Shown here piece after piece: positions 38,601-50,600 of a DNA stretch of 64,000 nt (within the stretch, counting starts at the first letter, position 1; each line of letters begins with the position of its first letter). Position numbers and translations under genes: made by a program. This DNA comes from Apostichopus japonicus (taxonomy: Eukaryota > Echinodermata > Holothuroidea > Aspidochirotida > Stichopodidae): the NCBI RefSeq assembly GCF_037975245.1, contig NC_092562.1, positions 24,567,554 through 24,631,553 of the forward strand, in the 5' to 3' direction. The notes under the pieces were generated by a model that saw only the letters and a list, made by a program, of their open reading frames with translations, was not told the DNA's origin and did no database searches.

Positions 38601-41600
38601 CACACCCTTGTAAACAGCAAATAAATCAAATTGGAAATGTGAGGGTAGCATTGTTTGAAAATTAGTGATGTATCCATGTTGTGATGATCAGATTCATTCA
38701 TATTTATTAAACATAATTGATACAAATCTGTTCTCTATCAATAGATATTAACACAGATGTTGTCTCATTATGGGTTTCCCTTAATGTGCAATTATACTTA
38801 TTTTGTGACCATTTGCATTCAAATTTCTGCTTTCGAAAGACAGTATAATTACCATGGCAACTCACTTGACGACACTGCACATCATCATTCCTGATAAATG
38901 TACCCCATTGAACTCATTCCAGTTTCATAAAATATCGATCTAAAAATGTGTTATTAATTCCACATGGTGCTACTTTTGGTGTAGCTAAAAGTGGTATTTA
39001 ATTCTGTGACAAGACAACCATGTTAGTACACACATAACATACCATATATGTTTTCCAAAGTATAAGTGAAGGGGGTGAGGGGGGAGGTGGTTTCACAGGT
39101 GGGAGGCTTATAAGACAAAGAATGACTGTGTTTTCATACAGTATTATTGAGTGTGTTGTGAATGTTATTTTGTTTTCTGTGGGTACAGTTTTGGAGGGAA
39201 TATTAAGGGGGACATAGAAAGAGTAGAATAAGTATGGAGCAGGGATGGAAATTGTTACAAGAAATAGTTAAAATGGTGGACATTCTGATTGCTCTCCATC
39301 TAGCTGTCACTGAAGATCAGGAAACACCCGATCAGTCTCCAAAACTCGTTCAAACTATCATAAAATATCTCCAAAACTCATTCAGCTATCATAAAATAAC
39401 GACCCTAACATGTATTTTACATCCTCCTGCAAGCAGGAACTTGCGAAGAAGCCATCATTGGCTTATCAAAGCCTCAAGCTTACCTTAGTCAGTCTCTTAG
39501 ATTCATATTTAACGTCCATGATTATGAATTGTCAACAACTCTGTAACTGGACAACATACATAAATCTTGGACTGCCTTGAACTCTGGACCTTATGATTGA
39601 AAGGCACCGGCGTTAACCACTGAGCTAACCCTCCCTAGTTTTTAAATTTTTATGTTTTTATATTTTTATTTATTTTGGTACAGTTAAGAATATAATCTTG
39701 TGATTCTGGGCAACCATGTTAGTATGTACCACATTCTGTACACTTCCAAAGTATAGATTTTGGGGAGAGGGGGGGGGGGGGGGGTGAGTGTGTAGGATAC
39801 TCACACACTGCAGATGGTAACTGTATATGTTTACATACAGAATAAATTCTCTTCTGATTGTTCAGCTTTTGGAGGGAATATTAATGGGGAAATGGAAGGG
39901 ATAGATCAATTAGGAATTGGGGCCCAGGTATGGAACTAGATAAGTAAAAAAGTAGTTATTGACAGACATTCTGAATTTATCTTCAATATGTAAAATTATC
40001 GTCTCCTCCGTGCACCAAAGGATCGAGAATGTTGACTCCTCTTTGTAAATATTTCTCCAGCCCCTAAAAAGATTGATATCATATGCCCCTTAAAGTTAAT
40101 ACAGGCTCCATTTACTTTTGGAATTGTTTATCTTTAAAGTCAGCTGGTTTACTTTACCCTTGATAAACTAGCAAAAAATGTTTTAACTCTTCCCACGCTT
40201 TCTCATCCATCTTTCCTATCTGGCATTATTTATCTCTTTGGCTCACATTTGTATCCAGTGGAAATGAGCTAAATATTGTCATTAAAAGATGCTTCACCCT
40301 CAGTTTTGTCACAGTCTTTTCATCGTAGACTTTGAAAATCTATGATTTAGACTCTTTGCCTGTTTATTTGGAAGAAATATGACCCACCTAGCATTTGGAG
40401 AAAAATTTCTCAAGTAAATTGTCAAGCAGACTTGTTTTCAAAAAATTAGACGATCTCTGCTCTGTTCACGGCATCGTTTTCTAACCTAAGAAACTTGTCT
40501 TTTACAGAGTAATGCATTGAGCATATATTAAAAAATTAATTAAGTTTGATAGAGTAATATACATGTACAACTTTACCATATAACCTTGTGTTATCTTGCT
40601 AAGTTCTTGCAGGAGACAAAGATACTGTTAGTCCATCGCTGTCTTCAATGTGTATAATTTATTACACAGGTAACATGGCAATGTGATGTTGAGTTTTAAA
40701 CATTATCATAATCAAAATCAAGCTACAGTCATGTGTAAATAATTATATCAACGAACTAGTCATTGACTTCAATTAAAGTACCGTGAAGTGAAGCACAATC
40801 ACTTTAACCGAGTTATGCATTTAGCATGGAAACTTGGAGGCTTATCAGTAAGTTTTGTTTTACAAACAATGCCAAATTAAAGGGAGTGGCTCAGTTTTCA
40901 AATGATTTTGTTTTCAATACATGTCTTTGTATTTGTGTAGCAAATTTTGCATATATATTCATGTCCTGTTGGCTGATTTTGTGTTCCACTTAAAAAACAG
41001 TTGAAGATGGTTCTCCTATATAATGTGTGGCATCGCTTCTTTTTCTATTATTTTATTTTTATTATTTTGATAATGGATCTTTCTTATTAAAATTACTTCT
41101 GTTTTTTTTTTGGACAGGAATTAGACAATATCGATAAATGGGGAATGGACATATTTAGGATCGACATGTTGACCAGCCACAGACCACTGACATGTGTTTC
41201 ATATACCCTTTTTGAAGTGAGTATGGTTTTTATGTTCTTTATAGGCTTTATAGAAGTTACATTCAGAAGATGGGGGGGGGGGGTTGGGAGAGAATAAAGT
41301 TAGGATGGAAGGATCGAGGCTGTGCAAACCATTAGCTCCTTTATCCTTTCAAACCTACATGGGGTTTGGTTTACTTAGCCTAGATACTGATGTGTTCATC
41401 AAATTTTGCACCTGGAGCATTGCAGGGATGTTATATAAAAATGAAAGGCAAATGCCATGTGCTTGTTGTCATTCAGGGGGGGGGAGTAGTGGGGGACTTA
41501 CTTGTGACACATGTGGGGGGCAGCCTTCACTAGGCAAGTCTAAAGCAAGTGTACATTTGTGTGAGGCATGTGGGATTATATGAAGCCTCCCCCTGAGCTA

Positions 41601-44600
41601 TGCCACTATTTTTATCCCGTAATTAGTCTCGGTCAGCAAAGAATTATAGTTAAAACAATCCAACTGATCACTCGTCAACTCCATGCTATCTCAGTTATTA
41701 TATATGCATTTTATTTATTTTTTATTTTTTTGTATTATTTCAGGAGAGAAATTTACTGAAGAATTTTAATATTCCGCCCAAAACCTTTGTAACGTACATG
41801 TTGAATATTGAGGAGCATTACAACAAAGAGGTGAAATACCACAACCAGGTCCACGCAGCGGACGTCACGCACTCAACCCACTTCTTACTCTGTGCTCCCG
41901 CTCTGGAGGTAGGTTTGACTCAGATAACCCTGCATGCATCCACTCCATTCACTCTTTCCATCTCCCGGGATCTCGAGAAAGTCTGACAGTTAGCTTCCTG
42001 TTGTTTCACTGGAGAAAGGTGCTTTTCCAGGAGGGGTATGGGGTAAAAATCCTCCACCCTCTTTTAACCCCCCCCCACAAAAAAAATAGTGACTACGACA
42101 ACCTTATGTGTAGAACTCATTTATAGGCTAAATATATCTCGGTATGCACAATTTTACACCTAATTTTTTTTTTTTATATGGGTCTCCAAATCCCCTTACA
42201 TGGTGGTTGACATCAAAGATCACAGGTCCAACCCCCTCCCCTCCCCCTCCTTTTCCAAATCATGGATTTGTTCCCGGGAGAGTCCTACTTCCAGCCTTCA
42301 TTATCTCTACCCTAAGACTTTCTCTGTTTGAGTAAGTTGATATGGAAAATGGTTTATCATCACACACACTCAGGTATGTATTTCAGAAAACGTAAACACC
42401 TATAGGGTGATCAAAATATTATATTGCAAGTGAACATGAAATGCAGACGTTTTGGAAATAATAAAAAAACAGATTTCCCTCCGAAGTGTAAGGCTGCTCC
42501 GCGAGATTACCGGCTGCAGGACTCAGTTCCGTAGCAAATAAGATAACCTACCTAAGATTGAAATGTAGGCACAAAAGCTACCAATTTGAGACTACCTCTA
42601 AAACCCCCGTCTTCATCGACCGTTCTTACATCAAAGATTGTATTTTCTGTGATCATGACCGAGTTACGTTATCGGTATCGCGAGCCCCTTCGGAAGTGAA
42701 TAGATTCTACACGTGATCCAGGGTTATATCTTGATGAGTGATCTGTCGTGTGTCTGAGGGGAACATATGCTGCTGCAGCTGTACACGTCATGTTTATTAA
42801 ATCAGAGTATATTTCTAGACAACCTAACGACTAGATCCAAACCTTACATTGAGGCTGTAGCCATGTGATCATGAGGGTTTAACATCTTGTGATGTCAGAG
42901 CTCACCTTGAATGGGAATAGATACTATGAAATTATATGGTGTTTGGTCTTTACTGCACATTGACTGTAGAGGACTTCTAAAGGTCGACGACCATCATCTT
43001 ATTCTTCCACTCAGCTATTTGTATTAACATTTTTGACAATTTCAATATGTTGAGTATGATATTCCCCTATTAAAGTCAAACATTAACACAAACACACAAA
43101 CAATAATTAAATACACACAGACAATAAATACACACAAACTTGTCATCAGTGGCACATACCTAAAAAATAATCGTGATTAATTTGAAACACGGACCTCTGA
43201 ATTGTATATTAGGTTTGCTTATAAATACCTTAGAGCTTGGGATCACCTCGTGAATATTATATGAACCGTACATAATACCATTTATTCTAACACTGTAAAA
43301 CAACCTATTCTAGCACTGTAAAATAACCTATTCTAGCACTGTAAAATAACCTATTCTAACACTGCAGAACAACCTATTGTAACACTTTAAAACAACCTAT
43401 TCTAGCACTGTAAAACAACCTATTCAAGCACTGTAAAACAACCTATTCTAGCACTGTACAAAAAACCTATTCTAACACTGCAGAGCAACCTATTGTAACA
43501 CTTTAAAACAACCTATTCTAGCACTGTAAAACAACCTATTCAAGCACTGTAAAACAACCTATTCTAGCACTGTAAAACAACCTATTCTAGCACTGTAAAA
43601 AAAACCTATTCTTGCACTGAAAAACAACCTATTCTAGCACTGTAAAACAACCTATTCTAGCACTGTAAAGAAAACCTATTCTTGCACTGTAAAACAACCT
43701 ATTCTAGCACTTTAAAGAAGTTTATACCATGTAATACATATGTAATACATATAATACCATTTAAAACAACCTATTCTAGCACTGTAAAAAACAACCTTTT
43801 CTAGCACTTTAAAGTAGTTAATACCATGTAGTACTGTACATGTATATATGTAAAACGTATCATACCATGTAAAACAACTTATTCTAACACTGTAAAAGAA
43901 CCTATATTCTAACACTGTAAAACCACCTATTCTATCACTACAAAATAGTTAATACCATGTAATACATATGTAATACCATGTAAAACAACCTATTCTAGCA
44001 CTGTAAAACAGGCAGTTTTATGTTACAAAAGCTTTTAAAATCCTGTTTGAAAATGCTCCTGGAATATGTAATGATGGATACATTCAATGACACGTGACAT
44101 GAGGCCGGTGAACGAACTGCCAGAGAAGCAGACGTACTTTGTAAATGGGCACTTGTATATCAGTTTCATCCATCTATAAATAAACCTCTCGATAATCATC
44201 AAGTATAGAGTCATGTTTGTCTGGTTGTTTTGTGGTCATTTTAGATGATAATGCATTTAACGGTTCACAAGGAGCTTCGGTTTGTACTATCGCATCGATC
44301 TTTTTGTTTGCGGGGGGGGGGAGGGTGTGGAGGGGGGCTTCGATCCTTTGAGATATATGTTTTGAAGAAATTATGATGATCAGGAAAGAAACATCGATTT
44401 TGTGTCAGCTGCATTCCATACCAGGTGTTTCTGTGAAGGAATGTATCAATCCCAACACTACACTTGGTTAATGGTTCATTATTAGCACCGTGAAGAAATT
44501 CCTATAAAGGGTCCTGCCTTGAATTATTTGATAAATACACTGTTTGTAAAATGCACATGTTAAGCCTCACAGCTTTCAAAGTTTCCGAAGACATTTGATG

Positions 44601-47600
44601 TAATTTTTTCAAACTCGGTCAAAGTGAATTTTGTGAGCAAATACCCCAACATGAAATAAAAATGTACGAGTCTTAATAATGCTATGTAAACATGTAAGTA
44701 TTAAAAAAAAAAATTATTTTTATGTAAGTACTAAACTGTTCCCTGTAAACAGTCACTCCGCAGTGACACATTCTTAGATCAAATGGTGACCGTCATGTTG
44801 AAGTTGAATTGCCTCAAAAACTTGACCCCGCTCAATTTTATTCCTCAACCCCCCCTTCTCCCCGCACCTATCCCTCCCCTGCAAAGGTACATTTTACCAA
44901 TCTTCATCCAAATCTCATACTTATACAAGCAACTTAGTTCATCAGTGTTGACATAAATACTAAGTTGCTTTAATCTGCGCTGTCATCTCCGAGCATCACA
45001 TTTTAGTGGAACAGTCAGTTTTATGACGTTGGTAAGTTTCCAAGCACTTAACTCTCCCAAATGTTCGACATCTAGCAATCATCTCGCAAACAGCGAAAAT
45101 AAGGGATTATTTTTGTGCACCTCTGGTTTCTAAACATAGTCTCACTTGGGAGATAACTGTATTTTCTTTATCTTTTTTTTTTTTTCCTTCTCTTCGGTGC
45201 CCTAGTTTCGGACGAATTCCCCCCTGAATTCTGTCTCTAATCTTCCAACATTTTGGTTTTATACATTTGTAGGAAAATGAGAATTTCACTCTGTGAGGGT
45301 TGTTTCTTATGCTCGGCAGCAGTCTGGTTTTATAAAAGGGGGTTCAGTTCAAAGAAACGTCTGTAGTTGCATCATGCAAAAGTATCACTTCCCTGCTAAA
45401 GCCAAACCAGCTTGCTATTTGTTTCGAAGGATGACTTTTAGGCACAAAAATTAATTTTGATATTTTGAAGACTGCTGACTAGTCCAAGTTGTGATCTTGT
45501 ACCACCTTTAATGTTTGAAGGGGAATAAATGACCCTGTAAACATTATGGCACATGAATGGAAATGGCTGGAATACTTAGTCTATAACTCTTAATCTAAAT
45601 GAATACTAATGGCAAACTGACTGGGAAATTTTAGACAATGGAAAAGAACAAAGAAATTTATGGCTCGAAACAGTGACTGCCCCCCCTGACGGACTCAAAT
45701 GGACTGCTGGCGCCCTTTTCAGCTTTTTACCACGTTTTACTTATTCGCGATTATTGACTTTATTATTGCGCTCTCATCTACTTATTGACATTTGTCACAT
45801 TTTGTTGGTGTAATTTTCTGACAAAATGCTCTAACGGTGGTCTTGTGATGAGGCGCATGCACTTTCAACACCCATATAAACTTCAGAGTTGTCACAAATG
45901 GCGATGACACCTATTTATTCTTCGTTTATCTGCAAATTAGCAAGGCCCAGAAAGGGTCATTTTCCGGCGATCTAAGGAGTATCTTGACTCAAAAAATGTA
46001 TGTACGCTCCGCGCCAACCTGTGGTGGGTGCTCCGCTTAGATAGTGTCGAAAGCGCCCCTACAGACCATTCTCGCCCCCTCTGACCAATACCCTAGCTTT
46101 GCCACTGGTTATAAGCCCAGACAATTTTTAAGTGTTATCTATAGTTTCAAGTAGATTCTAAAAACAGTAATAATGATCATTGCATACATTTTAAGAAATT
46201 TTTAAAACCACCATTTTTTGCTGTTCGCTTACAATGGCTGGTTTGGTAACAGTGAACGTTGATAGTATTATTTTTTGATTTTCTTTTAATATTTTTCAGA
46301 GCGTGTTCACAGATCTAGAGATTCTAGCGGCTTTGTTTGCTGCATGCATCCATGATGTCAGGCATCCCGGACTTAACAATCAGTTCCTTGTAAATACAAG
46401 TAAGTTTATCTTCGCCTAGCTTCTCTGTCCCAAACGTATCCTCTGAAAATGTCAAGCTCATAAACTTGGGGGAAGAGAAAGCTAAGAGAATACAATGACA
46501 ATGTGTAAGGTGTAGAGTAACATAAGAGATTTGATATGGTGGTCTCCCACCATAAGGGGCGGGGGTGGGGGTAGGGTACTTCCCCTTTCCTACCATCTTT
46601 AATAACCATCACCCACACCCCACCAGACCCCAGAATCAATCCAGACTTCTGCACTCAAAAATGCAAGTGGTAAATGTAAGCTGTATATATTGTATGTACA
46701 GTGTCACAAGAAATGATTATTAATGAATGAGTCTGTATGAATGTGTAGTGATGAAATGAAACCAATGTTTTAGATTTACTGACCATGAGAAGTGTAAAAT
46801 AACAACTTTGAAATAGAATGATTGGAATAGAGCAGGAAGCACCTCCAAGCTTCTCCACATCAGCTTACTGCTGAAAAACAAAACAAAAATGACAAATCAT
46901 TTCTTTACGTTATAACTTATACCTTCCCATCTCATATGACATATTTGCTGTCCAATATCCCCCCTCCCCTCTTTTCCCCTCCCCTCTAAACGTTTTTTTT
47001 TAATATTGTACACTTTCCACACACACAAACACAAAAAAATTGACATTTAATATTAATACAATAAATTTATTCCAGCATAGTGCACACTGATATGATTTAA
47101 TAGCCTATTCTGTTCCAGCCATCACAAACCAGGCAATTCTTAATTGAATACCTGTCAGTCAATAGGCTGTGAAATTTGTTATATTTCTTAATTTCTCCAT
47201 TCAGGCACGTTCATCTCATTGTCACATTCTTTCAATTCTTCATTTTTTTTTCTTTTCACTGCATGTTTCTTTGTCATCCAAATTTCATTAAAGCCCATGA
47301 ATTACACCACGATATATCTTGAATTATTAATTTTCATTTTAATATTAAATCGACGAGATGCATCACGTCCGTCGCCCACCTCCCATCGCAGGGAGTGTCG
47401 GTTTAGAGAAGACTGTCCCGGGATCACGGCTCGAATGTGCCAAAACGTGGCGTTCGTAATCTATCTCCGTCAGCCTCGACATGAATTCCCCACTGGGAGA
47501 GGGGTAGGGAAGTTCAGTTTTGAGCGGAATAGAACACAGATCATTTCATGGTAATCATAAGCGTGCGGCTTTTGCACTCTACTCGAGCACAAGGGCCGTC

Positions 47601-50600
47601 ATTGAATATTTCTCGCTCGTCGAACGCTGAACGAGTCTCTCTCTCCCTCTCTCTCTCTCCAGATTCAGAGTTAGCAATAATGTATAACGACGAGTCAGTA
47701 CTGGAGAACCATTCCTTAGCCGTCGCTTTCAAACTGTTACAGATGGATAACTGCAATATGCTGGAAGCGTTAAACAAGAAACAGTGGCAGCAGTTCAGGA
47801 AGATGGTGATTGATATGGTTAGTGAACAACAAAACAAACAAAAACCGAATGTGATTGTAAAACTGAGCAATGTACATTTCAGACGAAACAAACCAACACA
47901 GAATAATGTGTGAATGGTGTGCTGAAAGTTATTCTCATGTAGACTTTGAAATTAAGCTGATAACACTCCAGCCCAGCCCACCCCACCCCACCCAACCTCT
48001 CATCTCACCATTCCAATTTCAATTTCTTTATTCCAATATAAATTACAAAATTTATAAATAGGAAACATAATAATGATACATAAAAGACGTAAAATGTACA
48101 ATCATGAAAGCATGAACAAATAAGAAATAAGATGGAGGATTAGAAGGTTTAAAGATTAAAAGGATTAAAACAGAGATTCTAATAACCCATTTTGAATATA
48201 AATGGATGCTCTGTAGATAAATGAGTTCTTAAAAAGCATAATTCTAAAAGTTGGCAACATAGTAGGATTTCATAGATTGTACTTGTTGGTTCTATTGCAC
48301 AGAGAGATCAACTCGGAGTGAGCTAGCTAAAAAATGGGCAATGAAATGAAGCTAGCTAAAAATCTCCTTACAAAAAGACAAATGAATAAATATTGTAACA
48401 TGAAAAAAATATGAAATTGTTTGGTTGATGTCATGTTTTGCACCCTTTTTACACACAGGCAATGACCCCCTCACCCCCCTCCAAGGGTGATTATAGGCCC
48501 CCTCCCAACCCTTTTACAATTGAAAGCTGACTTCATTTCATTGCCCATTTTTTAGTTAGCACAGTTAACTTTGAGAAGCATCCATAGCATAGAACATTAT
48601 CTTTCAAATCTTGCAAGCAAAGAATTAAAAGAAGAAAAGCAAATTTTTATGAAATTATATTCATGAAAATTATAAATCCAGGCCAGATTATGTGGTTATG
48701 ATCTGTATACCCACACCCCATTCCCCAACTTCCCATCGTTAGATACGATCCCCATTATCATCTAGGCCAGTTGTTACCTATCTTAGACTGTTGCCTCACC
48801 CCACCAGTTCCTTCTCAACATCAATTGTTTCCATATCCTCTTGACATTCTTCTTACCTCTCAGGTTCTAGCGACGGACATGGTGAAGCACATGAGCCTCC
48901 TGGCAGAACTGAAGACGATGGTAGAAACCAAAAAAGTGGCGGGATCTGGAGTCCTCTTACTGGACAATTACAGTGACAGGATACAGGTATAGTTATATAC
49001 AAAACATCGAGACCAACACACTTATTAAATAGGAATCAGAAATTGTACAACCCAGAGGCCTGATCATGAGCGACGGTTAGGGTGCTTATACCAGCCACCT
49101 CCATAAATGTTATCTCCTACTTCCCAAAAGTGGGGAGGAATTTTGGATTGGGTCTTTTTTTGGATTGGGTTGTAGCCAGCACAGACCATAGTATACAATA
49201 GCCTTGATTAGAGCAGTCGATATCTGGAAGGTCATTTATGTGGTCACCAAATATGCTAGGAAGTCACGTAACAGCCTTTCCTGTTCGATACTTACACAAG
49301 TACAACATGGTACAACTATCTCCCCTAAGATGCTTTCCTCACCAAGATACTAGATGGCAAAATTTAATGATCTAAAACCCTCACGGAATAATTTCACGGC
49401 TCATAACCTCCAGGGGTAAGTTTTGCTATTTTCGACCAATACCTGATAACATTTGAGGTACTTGGGTTTTATCCCGAGCAGTGAAAATTTGGGGGCGAGA
49501 CATCGACTGTGTTTTAACTTAGGAGTAAACCGTAGGAGTGGGAGTTATGCAATGTCACGGAAGTGTTGTTACAACTTTGTTCGAAAGTGTCCCATCCAAT
49601 TTGTGTTATCACAGTCGATGTGTGAAAACTCCATTTAGTGTAGGTTGTGCCTATGGAAGGCACCATAAGTTATAACAAGACAACATATTAAGACCAGAAA
49701 TCTTGAAAATTGTTGACGTTTGAATTATTATTATCATTATTTACCAGATTTATATAGCGCTCTTTTCGTGATTAAGCATGTTCAAGGGTGCTTTACAATG
49801 ACAACAAAATGACAAAACCCTGAAAATATGAATATGAAAAATAAAATTGACGCAGCTTAAATATTAATATAAAAAAATATATATATAAACGATGGAATCA
49901 TTTTAAAAACAATATAGATTTACAGTGAAATTCATAAAAAAAGTGAGTTTCAGTTATTTTTAGTAACAAAATGACAAAACCCCTTAAAATGTGAATACAA
50001 AAATAAAATGGACGCAGCTTGAATATTAATAAAAAAATATATATATATATATTGTTTCGCATCAGTGTTTTTTGATATCATGTTTTGTCGATACTACTAA
50101 ATGCCTCTATGGTTATCATTTCACAGGTCTTAAAGAACCTACTGCATTGCGCAGACTTAGCCAACCCGGCCAAACCACCGGACTTCTGTCAACAGTGGAC
50201 GCAGAGGGTCATGGGAGAGTTTTTCACGCAGGGCGATCTGGAGAAGGAGAAGAAGATGGAAGTCAGTCCCATGATGGACCGAAACACGGTCGTCGTGGAA
50301 AAATCTCAGGTATGGAGAACTCTGTTGCTACGGAATAGACGTGCTGCACTTGCGAGCAAACACATTCATTTCGTTGGTACTATTTGTTCTTATGTGGATG
50401 AATATTTCCTTGTGTAGTGTACAATTTTCATAATAAATTGTTGCCATATTTTTTGAAAGGATATTAAATGTCTGATTTAAGGAGAGTGAGCTCATTGCTG
50501 GAAATAAGAATAAGAATGAGTTCTGTTTTGAGGGATTTGAAACTAGTACTCAGAGCAATCTTTTTAAACATCCATTCTGATGTCTCAAATTAACATTCTG

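Larger units (their letters stand above)
37420..41117 (+). other. Intron 7 (3.7 kb)
   Basis: GT-AG intron before the catalytic domain. It contains the minisatellite at 37718-38090, the SINE copy at 39411-39635 and a long G-run at about 39768-39784. No exon is seen. Confidence 0.7.
41909..46299 (+). other. Intron 9 (4.4 kb)
   Basis: GT-AG intron before the HD-motif exon. It has a large 22-bp minisatellite (43284-44010), G- and C-runs (42070, 44318), a dispersed repeat fragment (45525-45595) and a possible transposon remnant (45680-46115). No exon is seen. Confidence 0.7.

Noticed and set aside
41284-41583. Cys-rich 99-codon frame (CxxC-like pairs) resembling a zinc finger
   Set aside because: Built on G-runs within an intron; spacing fits no known finger, and it overlaps no conserved sequence.
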